A stretch of 64,000 bases of DNA from the NCBI RefSeq assembly GCF_945859705.1, contig NC_079137.1, positions 78,699,150-78,763,149 of the forward strand. The letters run 5' to 3'. The translations under genes and the position numbers were made by a program. The notes under the pieces were generated by a model that did no database searches, was not told the origin of the DNA, and saw only the letters and a program-made list of their open reading frames with translations. Numbering within the stretch: position 1 is the stretch's first letter; every line of letters starts with the position of its first letter. Shown here piece by piece: positions 12,501-25,173 of this stretch. This stretch comes from Episyrphus balteatus. Its lineage: Eukaryota > Arthropoda > Insecta > Diptera > Syrphidae.

Positions 12501-15128
12501 TTAGGCATATTGAAAAATTCCGACTAACTTATTACTTAATAAGTGATTTTTATGAATTTATCTGTCTAATTTGACACTTGTTGAAAACAACCAGAACTGC
12601 ACAAAAATTTGACAACTAAAATGCAAGTCAATGACTGCTGCCCAAACTTTAATGCCAAAGTTCAGTTTATTTGTCAAATGTGACATCTGTCACTTGATCA
12701 AAAGCTTTAAACAACTCTATTAGAAGATTCAAACTTAATTATACTTTTTCAAGTATGACAGTAGCATAAATGTATTGATTGAGAAGTTCATTTTTTATTG
12801 ATTATAATTAAATACAATTCAATTGATATATCAATGAAACTGACATCTGTTTGACAATACGACCGACGCGTCTGGTGGCATTTGACCCCTCTGATTTACT
12901 TTGAACAACAACAAAAATTCTATCGCGCGTTTTCTTGAATTGTTATGAAAAGATTCTTGTACTGAAAAGACACAAATAAAAGCACAAAAACACAACACAA
13001 AACACACTTCTTTTTCTGACAGTTTTGCTTTCAAAAACATTCCTTTACAATTTCCTTAAAAAATAATTTTCCATTTCCTGAATGGGGTGATGTGAAATGT
13101 GAATGTGGGTGATGTGTGAGTATTATGTATGTTGATGTTGAAAAGCAAGAGGAACCATGTAAAACATGTTGTTAGGATAACTATACTAACCTTTTGGTAA
13201 CAGCACAGCTTCCATATATGCTCATCTCTAATGCATGATGCTTCCAGGTTATTGTCACCAAATGACATTATTCCCTACTGGGTTCTTCTTACAAAAACAT
13301 CACATACATTCATGCATCGAGGTGACATTTCGATGCTGTATATACAACAAACAAATCTAAACTCAACCCTCTCTCTTTCTCTGATGTGTGCTTGCTCTGC
13401 CTACTTATTCAAATTCAAACAAACTACTGGAGACTGACCACCCACTTGCTTTGTAGATTTTATGCTCCATCATCATCCAGATTCAGAATATGGTATAGAA
13501 GTCTTTATACAGTTGTTATAGAAGAGTGAAGAACTCTAAACACAAAACGTGTCAACCACCCTGGTAAAAAACATGGCAGAATCTTGTTGCCAAATGCAAT
13601 ACAAGAACTCTGTGGATGCATCCACACGACGACCGACGACGACGATGATGTTGACAACGATTGCATAAATGTCTCAAAATTCAACTCGATTTTTTTGTTT
13701 GTGTCCATGTGTATAGTAATGGTAAGTTTTTGGTACAGTTGTTTGACGTTTTGCTGTTTATTTCTAATGTACTGTCACTGGAAGTGGGTGGCTGAATAGC
13801 TGAATATGAGTAAGAAGATGGCGCCTACAATGACTGAGGACATCTTTGCGTACATCATCGCATCGTCATCATCAAACACCATCATCATCATCATCATCGC
13901 CGTCGTCTTCTTCTTCTTCTTCTTGATTGTGTCGTTGTCATGACCGTGTGTTGTGTGCTTTGTAAGGTTATGTTTCGTTCATTTCATATTTTGGTTGTGG
14001 TATTTACAATTCATGTTTCATGTGCGTTTCATGTCATTCAAATGATGAAAATAAACATATTTCTCCATCATGCATTACTCGTACTTCTCGTACAAATACA
14101 CACCACTCACTAGACTCTCGACTGGCATCTTTCAAACGAAAGAGAGCCCATACAATAAGCATCAGACGAGAAAATGTCAAGGATTTTTGATTGATCACTT
14201 TGCTGACTTTTGGGTTCGGTGTATTTGGTTGGTGTCTGTTATTCAGCGCTTTTAATTTTGTATCTCTTGTAATTTTTTTTTTTTCCTTGGAACATACATA
14301 ACTAACCTCGAATGGAATGGTGCTGGAGGGTTTTTTTTTTTTTAATAGAGTGTAACCGTACCATTAACAATTGCAAGTGATCGATGCTGCGGAAAATGCA
14401 GCCAGCATCGCATTCATATAGGGATTTCGTCCGGATGTCAGTTTTTGAGGGCTTGGCAGGTTTTTAAGGGAGTTGATGATGATGATGATGATTCATCATT
14501 TCGAATTTGGGTGTTCCGCGTTCAACGAAGATGATGATAAATTATTTTTTAAAGTTCTGCTTAAATTAAATGATTCATATATCTGTTCATTTTGGCAGAT
14601 GGACAAAACGATCGATTAATTTATACTCAAGATCGGATTTGTTTGAAGTTTGGAGATTGCAATCGACCTGGAACAAGAAACTTTTGATTGATATGTCAAA
14701 TCGTTTTATGTCCGGGAATATACAAACCAGTTTAAAATTGTGTTAAATAATACAAAGTTGGAACAAATTGAGAATTAAATGTGCTTTAAAAAAGGTTTTT
14801 GTTCAAGGTGCAGCTGTCAACTGTCAAATCATGTCAGTATGAATATGAATGATTTGTTTTGTGAAATCATTGTAGTGGAATGCAATTTAAGTGTAACATT
14901 GTAGCAGTTGTCACAGTTAGTATTAAGCTTTCTCTCAAAAAGTCCTAGTTTGGGACAAGTTAACAATGACATTTTATCAATTTTACAGATTTCACTGGAT
15001 TTGACAGTTAAACGTCAGAAATTTTGAATGCAAAGAGAGAATATTGATGCTTGATTGAAAAAAAAAAAAACAAAGAAATAACTTGAATGATTCTGCATTG
15101 AATGCAGAGAAGAAAAATCTATTGAAAA
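12501..15128. other. Unassigned stretch with trinucleotide repeats
   Basis: No gene is supported. It holds a compound CAT/CGT/CTT microsatellite at 13880-13924 and a GAT repeat at about 14476-14495. A donor-like GGTAAGT lies at about 13720, but no acceptor or coding frame pairs with it. Confidence 0.45.
13880..13924. repeat. Compound trinucleotide microsatellite (CAT/CGT/CTT)
   Basis: Consecutive CAT triplets are followed by CGTCGT and then by CTT triplets. GAT/CAT or GTC repeats of the same style recur at 14476, 21741, 23161, 24835 and 35443, so triplet slippage is a general property of this DNA. Confidence 0.85.
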
Positions 15129-15290
15129 TGGTGCCCAACGTGGGGCCGTTCTTTCATTAATTTGCTAGTGGATATTAAAAAAAAATCCTAACCAAATGTA
15201 AAATCAATTTTATTGATAGAAAAAATGAAAAAAACTTCCTTTTAAGTGTGTAAAGCTAAGTATTATACAAAACTGGCGCCCAACGTGTTA
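15129..15290 (+). repeat. Family A cluster 1: tRNA-Lys PBS-like motifs
   Basis: Two motif copies start at 15129 (TGGTGCCCAACGTGGGGC) and 15274 (TGGCGCCCAACGTG), 145 bp apart. The first matches 17 of 18 bases of the complement of the tRNA-Lys 3' end (TGGCGCCCAACGTGGGGC), the only mismatch being at base 4. It is the most complete copy in the window. The 127 bp between the motifs is AT-rich and shows no gag/pol coding, polypurine tract or LTR-like terminal repeat. So only the PBS-like piece is present. Whether it descends from a retroelement PBS or from another tRNA-Lys 3'-end copy cannot be decided here. Confidence 0.8.
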
Positions 15291-16105
15291 ATTAAGGTAA
15301 AAATATTCAATCAGTTTGCCGGTATTCCATGGTAACTGTCAAAAATCCCCAAATTCTTTGTTTAAATCAAACGTTTGGAACAATTTGGAATTGAAACTAA
15401 CGCAAACCATTAAATCAAAGAGCAATGACATTTTTTTTTAAAGAAAAAAACACACCAACCCTGCTATCACAAAATAAAAAAAAAACGCCATAGAGCAGAC
15501 TTATTTATTAAAACCAATTTCGCACAATATTCAGACACAATAACACTCTCAATTTATTCTCATCCTTTTTTTTTTCTATCCGATCCAGAGCCATTGTGTC
15601 ACACATTTACGCGCAAATTACTTTCAAATGCAATTTTCTGTGACAAATCGAGCAATACATTCTACTCCCATCATCATCATCAACATTGTTGTTATTTTTT
15701 CTATCCCCCTTCCAAAAAAAAAAAATAAATAAACGAAAAATTAATTTATTCCCCGTCAACACCATACATTACCCAAACAATGTTTAAATAACAACAACAA
15801 CAACCAACTACTACTACTTTGATATTAAAAAAAAACCAGTGTGAGTATATAGAAAAGACTAAGCTATCACCACAGCACAGACACGTTCGTGGTAAAGCTT
15901 CTTTCTACTGTCGTTGACACCCATAACAAAAAAAAAAAGTGATAAAAATTCCTAGGTCATGGCCTAATTACATAGTTAATGTTAGTCTATAGCTTTTTGT
16001 CCTATCCGCATACAAGGTCTACAACACACAAAAAAAAGGTTCCGTTATAAGTCATACCTCTACATGTTTGGCATCATGCGACTTACATTAAAAAAAAAAA
16101 AAAAA

Positions 16106-16123
16106 TGGCGCCCAATGTAGGAA
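16106..16123 (+). repeat. Isolated family A motif
   Basis: A single TGGCGCCCAATGTAGG copy is preceded by an A-run and followed by a T-run. It lies 832 bp after the previous copy. It gives an ATGGCGCCCAAT start-codon-like context, but the downstream frame (Met-Ala-Pro-Asn then Phe-rich) follows the poly-T and is not considered coding. Confidence 0.7.
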
Positions 16124-18114
16124 ATTTTTTTTTTTTTTTCATTATTATCTGCGATTATTACGCCAAACTAAAAATTCGAAGGACCTCTCCCTATCTCTTT
16201 TCACCACCAAATTGGGTGTGTTGTGTGTATAAATGTGTATTAAGCCCTCTCCTGACATCCATATCGTATACACACAAGCGGGAAGACCTTGGCACCTTCT
16301 TCTATTCTATCTATTTTATACCCATAGTATGTGTATATTTTTGTGAATAGAGAAGAACTTCCACAAATGATTTATGAGAATTGTCATTAACGGCTATTAT
16401 CGATCTTCATACAGTCTGTGGCCCTTTTTCCTCTTTTCTATATATAAAATAACATAGAGAAAGAGGGAGTAGGGGAACTAAGTAGAGAGAGGAAGGTATA
16501 CGTAACGTTCGTCGCATGATGGAAAGAAAGAATGGAATTTTCATGTCCGGAATTACTTGTATCCTTGAAATATATCTACGTTTAGTGTAGTATTTTTGCC
16601 TTTCAATAAAAAAATAAAATATATAGCGGGACAGAAGGAGCAGCAGCAAAAATGTCTTTCAACTTGCTTCTCTCCTCCGTCCGTCCGCCTGCTGACATTG
16701 AGATATGAGATGCTGTTATATCCTCTTTTGCAGCACAAGGGCTTTTAGCTCTTCTCGTGCGCGCTCGTTGTATGATAGTTCTTCTTCTTTTCTCTGTGCT
16801 TTAGATGGAATATTAGGGATTAAATTAGGATCCATATTTCTATCTCAGACTAAAGTCATCAGAAGGACTTTATTTTTTATTTTTATATTCCTTCCTTTCG
16901 TTCGTTTTGTCAAATCCTTTTTTGTCATCGTTATTATTTTTCTCGTCTTTTTACTGAGTATAATATTTTTTTATTTTTTTATAAATTTTTTGACAGTTCG
17001 TAACTACTGTCAATGTATCTTCCTAATGAACCTATCAATGTTTTTTTTTTTTATTTTCACTTGACAACAACGACAACACATAAAACAAAACAGCAGAAAA
17101 AAACAAGATGTTTTAAAGAATATTACTTTTTCCCTCCCTATCTCTATGTGTTGTGCTGTTGACAACACCACACCACACCACCCCAGATTCTATTGACACT
17201 TCTCAAGTTTCAAATTTCCAGGTCATTAGGTTTACAAATCGTCCATATTTGTATCGTCCATCTTTGTGAATATGGCGAATTTGTATCACAAAGTAGATTT
17301 GTACTTATACAACACCATCAAAGAGACTAGTGTTGTACTATGTGGTGTCAAAATATATAAGGGGGAAATGACAAAGTACGCTACAAAACGCATTTCACTT
17401 TCAATCGGCCTGCGGCGCCATATGGTGTGGCAATTAATAATCGCAATTTAAACGGTTGACATTACAACACTATACACAACACAACACATACAGTAGCTGG
17501 CTACTTTTTGATGTGAATTAAGACACAACAGAAGCAAATTGTGTGTTGATGTCGTCTGCTTGCAATCATAAAGGCAACACCACAATTATAAAATGACAGT
17601 GAGTATGAAAGAGAGAAAGAATAAGAAATTGAAAATAAATTAAGAAAAACTATACTAATACCCCAGCAAAAACAAGTCATTTCCGCAACGTTAATGCGCA
17701 TTAAAAATAAATATCTGCTCCTTTGGTCATGCACCCAAAGCCATCCAGAGGAGGAGAAACAATCCATATCTATATGTGTCGACTGACAACGACGACGATG
17801 AAGCTACTATATTACCGCTACCATGCACCGCCGACGACTGAACGTCGCTGTCGGTTGTTTTGTTTTTGTTTTTTTTTTTTACTTCTCTTTCTGGAGTATT
17901 AATAACTTTCAAGTGTAATCGCATTGCGGAGAGCTAATCACCACTTTCGAAGCCCCCTAACGACCCCATAGCAAGAAACACACACAAAACTGTCAAAGTG
18001 ACTCTTTGCAATGGAAACTGTGTTGATGCTTGATCGACTGAAAAAAATAGTGCTGCCACTTCAGTTAAACACTTTATTTTATCAAACCGCTCAAGTTCTA
18101 CAAAGTTTGGCAGG
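16124..18114. other. Unassigned stretch
   Basis: No gene is supported. A 119-residue frame at 16705-17064 is a Phe/Ile/Leu run from T-rich DNA and would look like a membrane protein only by composition. A/T-run density is high. Scattered TTGACA/TGTCAA elements are present, as elsewhere. Confidence 0.45.
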
Positions 18115-18770
18115 TCCCACAAAAAATTAAGCCATAAAACTGTCTAAATCAGATTTATAGACTTTTCATTCCACAAAAAAAAAAATAGGTTCCACATCCA
18201 CATAAAATGAATAAAAATGCATTCCAAATATTAAACTGGCTAAATCTGATTTATATATTTTTCGTTCCACAAAAAAAATTAAGTTCCACAATTTCGTGAA
18301 ATGGAAAAACGCACATATCAAATTGGTTAAATTTGATTTATAGACTTTTCAATCCACAAAAAAACTTTAGTTTCACATCCTCGTGAAATGGAAAAAACGC
18401 GTTCCACATATCAAACTGGTTAAATCAGATTCCTAAGTTCCACATCTTCGTGAAATGGAAAAAAATACGTTCACATTACAAACTAGTTTAATCTGATTTA
18501 TGGACTTTGCATTCCACAAAAAAAAAATATGTTCCACATCCTAATGGAATGAATAATAAGGCGTTCCACATATCAAACTGGTTAAATCAGATTCCTAAAC
18601 TTTTCATTCCACAAAAAATTATGTTCCACATCCTCGTAAAATGAAAAAAATCACTTTCCACATTACAAAATAGTTTAATCTGATTTCAGACTTTACATTC
18701 CACAAAAAAAATTACGTTCCACATCTTCGTGAAATTGGAAAAACGTGTTCCACGCATTGATTTTTCACTT
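18115..18770. repeat. Family E satellite: TTCCACA array, about 90 bp units
   Basis: TTCCACA preceded by a CTTTTCA-like stretch and followed by an A-run recurs at 18169, 18265, about 18352, 18512, 18607 and 18698, with an earlier partial unit at about 18117. Most spacings are 87-96 bp. One unit near 18430 has lost part of its sequence, giving 160 bp for two units. The unit order is CATTCCACA, A-run, GTTCCACATC, CTCGTGAAATGGAAAAA, CGTTCCACATA, TCAAACTGGTTAAATC, AGATTTATAGACTTTT. Every unit carries two or three TTCCACA words. This is an unambiguous tandem satellite with no coding content. Confidence 0.88.
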
Positions 18771-20464
18771 TCCAGTGGATGAAATAATTTTGACAGGACC
18801 TTAATTTTTCATTCCACATCATTTCACAACTGTCAAAGTGGTAACTATTTTTTTTTTTATCAAAACATGAAACATAATTTCAATTTTTGTAAATACTTTT
18901 GCTTGATTTTCCAAATTAAACATTCAACTCACGCCTGCCATTGATGAAAATAGGCAACAAACAAAAATATAATAAAAATTCATAAAAGACAAAGAACTCA
19001 TAATAAAAACAGAAAAAGGGGAAAGACAAAAAAGCATACTTCGTCGGCGGTTTGTTGCCGCCACTGCCACCATCTACGATATATACGTTCGTTGAGTTGT
19101 CTTGCATACAAAGAGTCAAGTTAATGCACTTCAACATCATCATCTTCATATTAAGCTGGTGCATCGCAGCTCACACGCATTTTCAACCGCACACATACTC
19201 TTGGCAGCAAGTACCTACAACCCTGCTATATTCTTGGGCCCCCCTTCTACTTTGTGTGTTGTGTTTTGTTTGGTGCACCACCATATTATCGGCATCGCCG
19301 CGGCATGCACTGCGTGTGCCCTCTTCTTACTATCTCCCGTCGAGCACTTTACATCTTCGATTTGGATGAGTGGCTGTTGTTTCAGAGAGTGTGTGTTGTT
19401 GTCGCTTTTGCATTCCTAAGCTACAAAACACAAGGAATAGATTTGTTCGTGTTGTTTTTGTTGTTGCATTTGATGGGTTGCATTGTGCGGGGGTGTTGAA
19501 GACTCAGCGAACATTACCCTCAAAGTTCGATTCTCGATTCTTAATGTTGTAAGTTGTGTTCACATGTTCCCCTTTTTCGGCGACATGAGTCTTCCTATTT
19601 GCACCCAAGCATGCACCGTATATGTCAAATAAAAACGAAGAATGACATAAGAAGAACAAAAAATGTGGATAAGAAAAAAGAAAAACACAAAAACCGTATG
19701 CCCTTGCGGTTAATTGAAGGAAATTAATTATTTATTTAAATTGGATTGCGCATTCTTTAAGAGGCTGTTTTGTTGTGTATCGTTCTGGTTGTTGTGTGTG
19801 GTATAAAATGGTCGAAGGAAATCCATCCCAGATTTTTTTTTTCTGTTTTTCATTTCTCTTTACAGTCGAAGTGGAAATAATCGACGCGATTTTGCATTGG
19901 CACGCATGGTTTTTCAAAAAAAAAAAAAAAAAAAAAAAAAAAACGTTCATGATCTTGAGGCTTTTTTTTTTTTGGTGATTTACACAAAGTTCGTGAAGAG
20001 GGTGAGTTAAATCTCAAGTCATTTGTTACTGAGAAGAAAAAAAAAAACAGAAGAGGAAGTAAATCATGGAACTGGTATAGTCGTTTTTTAAATAGTTGTG
20101 ACAAATGTAGACTTTTTTTTGGGGTGGCTTTAAATTGATTGATTTTTTTTTCTTTTGGCTGAGGTTTTACTTGGTTTGAGATTTATTGTGACAAGCGGCG
20201 GGCTTTTTTGATTGAAGTTTTTCTTCTCGTATGGGGGGATTAAAATTGGCTTTTAAGTTGGATTGAATAAGTCATTTATATTCATGGTATGCCATTAAGT
20301 GACAGTGAGAGCTTTTCAGGCTTCAATTACTTTTTTTTATGTTGTTAGAGTTTTTTTTTTCTTCACAAGTTGAAAAGAAAGAAAATCAAATTAACTGTTT
20401 AAAAGACTAAAGGAACTTTTCTCCAAATTTATAAGTTTTTGTATGCTTTTTTGTTTTTGAAAAA
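18771..20464. other. Unassigned stretch; complex patch and 28-base A run
   Basis: No gene is supported. The patch 19030-19560 is less AT-rich and non-repetitive and has several overlapping frames (81-105 residues) in all three + phases. That is what unselected sequence with few stops looks like, so none is called. A run of 28 A lies at 19916-19943. Confidence 0.45.
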
Positions 20465-20773
20465 TGGCGCCCAACTTAAAACCAATAGCTGAGACAGCGA
20501 GAGCTTTTCATTCACTGTTCTCAATTTTCACATAGTTTAAGTTCTTTGTCAAATACAACATCAATTTGACCTTCCAAAATTGAAGAGTGTTTTAGAGTGT
20601 TTAATAATAAATGGCGCCCAACGTGGAACTTGTGAAATTATAAGAACTAAGGCAACAGAATTGTAATATGATTAAATTTGGCTCAAAGTGACTTTGATTA
20701 CTAAAGAATTTCGTTTTCTGTTAAAACAATTGAAAAAATGGCGCCCAACAAACCTCGTGTTGGGCGCCATTTT
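20465..20773. repeat. Family A cluster 2, ending in a head-to-head pair
   Basis: Motif copies on + start at 20465 (TGGCGCCCAACTT), 20612 (TGGCGCCCAACGTGGAAC) and 20739 (TGGCGCCCAACA), with spacings of 147 and 127 bp. A fourth copy on the minus strand immediately follows, reading from 20769 backwards. The 20612 copy extends to 16 of 18 bases of the tRNA-Lys complement. This is the only place before 62 kb where the motif is inverted. Confidence 0.85.
20735..20773. repeat. Perfect hairpin built from two opposed family A motifs
   Basis: Bases 20735-20749 (AAAATGGCGCCCAAC) are the exact reverse complement of 20759-20773, with a 9-base loop (AAACCTCGT). The 15-bp GC-rich stem lies in AT-rich flanks. 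In RNA it would be a strong hairpin, and in DNA a possible cruciform. Beyond the stem the flanks are A-rich on the left and T-rich on the right. No run of Ts typical of a Pol III terminator fits better here than elsewhere. Confidence 0.9.
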
Positions 20774-21984
20774 ATTTTTAAATTAAATTTTCTATTTTTT
20801 CACGGCTCCAAACTTTCAACTGCATTTAATCATGCTATCAAATCCCCATCAGTCATCAACTTAACTATTCAACTGACATAAAACTAAACGTTTTAAAGAA
20901 CTTCCAACTAATTTTCTGTCAAATTGTCAATCACTTTTACTATTCTTAAACTCTTACAAAACTCCATACACAACACATCATCTCATCATCACTTTATTTT
21001 CTGCTGCATATGAAAAAATATAAACAACAACAACAAGGATCCTTTGCTTGCCATAAAAACGTGAATTATTAGCAAAGGAAGAAGAAGAAAAAAAAATGAA
21101 ACCAAGAGAATATGTGATGTACACACAACCATCAACCGAAAAAAACCGATCGAACCTTATACCGTCGTATACCCACCCACCACACTTCACACACCCGCTA
21201 ATGGAATCTCCTTGTCTAAGTGCACTTTTAATAGTATAGTTTGGGATGGTTTTGGAGCCTTAAATGGTTTGAAGTGATGGGAAGGGCCCATACAATAGGA
21301 AAAGAATGAAAATGTTTGGTTTGGTATATGGTGGAGTGTGTAGGCGCGCATATTTCGTGCCACCGCAAGATATTTTCTTCTATATGTTGATGGTGCTGCT
21401 TCCTTTCCTAAGCACTCTTTGGTTGTATATATACATAGTTGGTAGGCAGGTTTATGAGAATGTGACCCATACACTCTGTTTGATAGCACCGATTTTTTTA
21501 TGTATTCTCTTAGCTTTTCCAAGAGTCAAAAACAAAGCAAAGGCACAAACACACTCACGCAAGTATACAAAATAAAAAAACATTTCAGTATCCAGCCTAA
21601 AAACTCCTCAAAGGCAACACACAATCTACGGCAGTGGCAGTGGCAAAAATTGTTTGGCAGTGAGGAGGGTTCACAAGTGGAACCTAACTAACTAACATGA
21701 TAGCAGGAATAAATTGTGTGGGCTTTTTAAAGGTTCGTTACGTCGTAGTCGTCATCATCATCATCGTGTCGTTTGTTGGCATCGTCGTCGTCGGTCGTCG
21801 TCCACCGACGACGTCGTCATTTCAGGTCTACTCTTGCACCCTTACTGAACATTTATTAAGGCCAGGCCCGTATTATTCATTGTGAATAGGCCGTTAAAAC
21901 TTTTTTTCTGGTGTAATTAGGTTTTATTGACATAAGCTTCATTATGTGTGTTTCGTTTTTTTTTTTTTTTTCAGTAGAATTAAA
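20774..21984. other. Unassigned stretch with GTC/CAT triplets
   Basis: No gene is supported. It contains the triplet tract at 21741-21820 and short A/T runs. Two opposed frames at 21187-21575 (111 residues minus, 89 residues plus) overlap and lack recognisable features. Confidence 0.45.
21741..21820. repeat. GTC/CAT triplet repeat with GACGACGTCGTC palindrome
   Basis: GTC and ATC triplets are interrupted and end in the perfect 12-base palindrome GACGACGTCGTC (21807-21818). A further inverted pair GTCGTCGGT/ACCGACGAC overlaps it. It is likely slippage-derived. Confidence 0.8.
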
Positions 21985-22720
21985 TGGCGCCCAATGTGGA
22001 GCATGTATTCTGCAAAGGGATTTCAAAATATGTCTAGTATTCAAATTTCTTGTTGCAGTTCCTTTTAAACCCATAAGCTCTGTTGGAAATTTTCCACTCC
22101 ATGGCTTTTGAATAGCACATTGAAGATAATGGCGCCCAATGTGAAACTTCCATTTTTACAAATAAACTTTAAAAGCTTCTTTATTTGCATTTTCTTCTTA
22201 AAAACAAATATTTGACACCCTGAGGAAAATTTTCCAATTTTTATCTTCTCAATAGCATTGAATTGAAAAAAATGGCGCCCAACGTGAAACCTTTTTTTTT
22301 GTATGATTGAACTTCAAAAACCTCCTTCTTCTGCCTACAAATAGATAACTAATGTTGCTGAGGGACACTTTCCCCTCCTTGGCTTCCAAACATTAAATTC
22401 AAAAAAGTAATGGCGCCCAATGTGAAACCCCTTAATTTGCAAATGCATTTCAATAGCTTCTTTATGATGAAAAATAGTGCATTCTTTTTTTAAAAACGAA
22501 AGTCTTACACCCTAAAGAAAACTTTTCACTCCTTGCTTTCAATATAGCAAATTAAAAAAAAAGAAATGGCGTCCAATGTGAAACTTCTATTCCTTTAATA
22601 AATATGAAAAAGTGTCTTTTGTTCAAATTATTGTGGAATGTCCCTGCGAGAAAATTCCCACTGAAAGTCTTCTAGATAAGAAATTTAAAAAAAAATGGCG
22701 CCCAACGTGAAACTCCTTTT
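21985..22720 (+). repeat. Family A cluster 3: six tandem units, about 142 bp
   Basis: Motif starts are 21985, 22130, 22273, 22411, 22567 and 22696, with spacings of 145, 143, 138, 156 and 129 bp. All extend to 18 bases as TGGCGCCCAAYGTGRARC, except that 22567 has GCGTCC. Copy 21985 (TGGCGCCCAATGTGGAGC) matches 16 of 18 bases of the tRNA-Lys complement. Here whole units can be aligned: a CACCCTGAGGAAAATTTTCC-like stretch, a CTCCTTGGCTTC-like stretch, AATAGCA, ATTGAAAAAAA, the motif, a CTTYTATTTTACAAAT-like stretch, and AAAAGCTTCTTT. This is the clearest evidence that family A is, or was, a tandem satellite of about 142 bp. No open frame or Pol III box A/B pair is visible. Confidence 0.9.
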
Positions 22721-25173
22721 CTACAAAAACGCATTTCAAAAGCTTCCCATTGCTAAAAAAAATGTTACACCTTCTGCAAAAAAATAGCAAACGGCCCTGA
22801 TATGATGAAAACTTCCTACAAAGGAGCGCGCGCGATTCAATCATTATTGAACGATCGAATACGGGATACGGCAAAGTTAGTAGCGGTAGATATGCACGAA
22901 ACTTTTATAGTCAGGCTAGCTATATAACACAAAGGAATCACTGTCGGTTGGTTAGTTCTATTGAAAAACTTTGAAAGCGGTGCAAGAGGAGGATTGTGTA
23001 TAGGCACAGAAAAGCAAAAGGTCTCAATCGCACACACAGGATATTGCGTTCGCATCGTTGAAAGACAGCTAGAAGGCTAGGCTCGATGGCTGGCACACAG
23101 GAAGGCAGTCAACCTGGCTTACTAAGTCCAAAATCGAGCCATTAAGAGTCAACAAATAGTTGTCGTCATCATCGTCGTCGTCGACGTTGTTGTTCCTCAT
23201 CCCATCATCGTCGTTCGAACTCATAGGTCCAACTAACAAATATGGGCATAAACTACTGCAGCCAGCCACACAGATAAAAGACCAAAGAGTCAGTTTTAAG
23301 AATATGGCAATGGGAACGCAAAACCTGTATATAGGTATACAAAAAGTCGAATATCTCCCATTTTCAGAAATATTTTTTTTTTTTTTTGTTATGTGCTTTT
23401 TTTTCGTTCGTCTGTCCCTCCTTTTGGCGTTTTTACCTCAATTTTTGCCATGACTTTACCTTTTGCTGCTGCTGCTGTCAGAGCCTGAATGAGTGAGCGC
23501 ATGGTGTGTATCAAAGTATTCTAGCTGTGTGTATATGTTGTGTTTTATTTTTACTTTGCGTGCCTTATCGTCTTTGACTTTTAAGGATGTTATATAGAGT
23601 TTGAGAGTTGTGTGATGGTGAAGAGCAGCAGCAACAGCAACAGTACCGTCTATACTTTACGTAACGTAGGTACATTAGTTTTTGCTTTTTGCCCTTTGTA
23701 CATTTCTTTTTTTTTTTTGTATACTATATGGTTGGTTGTGTGTTTAAAAGTTTAATAACAAAACCGGGACGAGAGTGGATAAGGATTCCACTTCAACCAC
23801 CATCATAGCCAGCCGCCTGGTGAGTTAGTGGAGTCCTTCGTCGTCAGTCGGCAATTCGCCCCATCCTCATCATTTTAAGAGGAAATGGGTTTTCTTATAT
23901 GGCTTACATTAAACTAATGAATATATATCCTTTCGCATTTTGGTTTGGCAGTTTGAAGGGAGCACACAAGGTTCCCTCCTTACCCCTGCACTTTTTTCTC
24001 TCTGTTGGCCAAAGTCAAAGTGTATAAGGGAACTTTTTTTATTTTTTCATTCCTGCCAACTTTTCTATTAAAAATATAAAAGAAAAATTGAATTCTCAAG
24101 AAAATGCAAGAGGCCCGTTTGTTCTTCTTGTAAAAGAACATATATAGACAAAGAGAGAAAGAGCTTGTATTCATCTTCCATACCTGGCAGGAAAGAAGAG
24201 GCTTTTCATTTTCTATCCGTTTGGGTTCTGGACGTAATGAGATTTGATGACCTCAGGAGATTCCTTCAGCTCGATGATAGATTCTTTTTTTTTACCTTCT
24301 CGTTCTTCATTTTCTTCTTCATGCTTTTTTATTTTTTTTTTTTTTTTTTTTTTTTTTTTGAATTTTTTTATCGAGAAAGATTTTTTATCTGAACTTCTTT
24401 ATGGGTTTTCTTTTTATGCTGCCGGTGATGGTGGTCAGTTATAGATTTATATATAGATATCTGACAGAGGTATACACAAAGAATAGGTTAGCACAAGAAC
24501 GAATTTAAGAAAAAAAAAGTTCCTCAAATGACAGCTTGGATATTGTGGATTTTTTTTTTTTTTTTTTATCAATTCTTCGGTGTCTTCTCTGACAATCTTC
24601 GTTTATTTTTATTGCAAAGACATTCATTGATTTTGAGTGATTTTCAATGAGAGGAAGATGGACACACAGAATGAAGAAAAAAACGAAAAAAGAAGAAGAA
24701 AAAAAGAATTAATAACAAAAACGAATCGAAGCGAACTGATTAAACAAGAAAAGTGACATTGAACATGAGAATTTGAAATGTTTGTGTTTGATGTTTTGTG
24801 TGTTTTGTTTGGTTCACATGGCATTTTTCTTCTTCATGATAATGATGATGATGACAATGATGATGATGATAAACTATGATTTATATAAGCGAAGAGACAA
24901 AGTGTCAACATGCGTTTGATTTGTTGAGGGAAAATGCAATGGACTTCCTGTTTCTTAGAATAGAAGAAAACTAGTAGATTTTTTGTTTGTAGGTATATCG
25001 AATCTATAATCGAAATGTTGTAATAAATGTCATGCGTTTCAACTAAGTTATTGAGTGGAAGATTGGTTTTCCAGTGGGACCAGTCTTCTTAGACATTATA
25101 AGATCTTTTTTCTAACTCTACCCAGACCATTCACTTACTTAACTATTGAGTACCTATTGATTTGATATTAAAC
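22721..25173. other. Unassigned stretch with triplet repeats and a 28-base T run
   Basis: No gene is supported. It includes CGT/CAT triplets at 23161-23217, T28 at 24332-24359 and GAT triplets at 24835-24870. Between about 22800 and 23650 the sequence is less AT-rich and non-repetitive. Frames here are short and overlapping. A weak zero-exon-like junction (T-rich, GTAG then GTATAT) lies at 24992/24993. Confidence 0.45.

Noticed and set aside
15129..15290. Remnant LTR retrotransposon at the most complete PBS copy
   Set aside because: There is no LTR end just upstream, no downstream leader or gag/pol frame, and the next motif lies 145 bp away. The array explanation fits better.
24962..25000. 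Recursive splice site at 24992/24993
   Set aside because: The tract ends in GTAG and the donor GTATAT is weak, with no CTAAT placed correctly.
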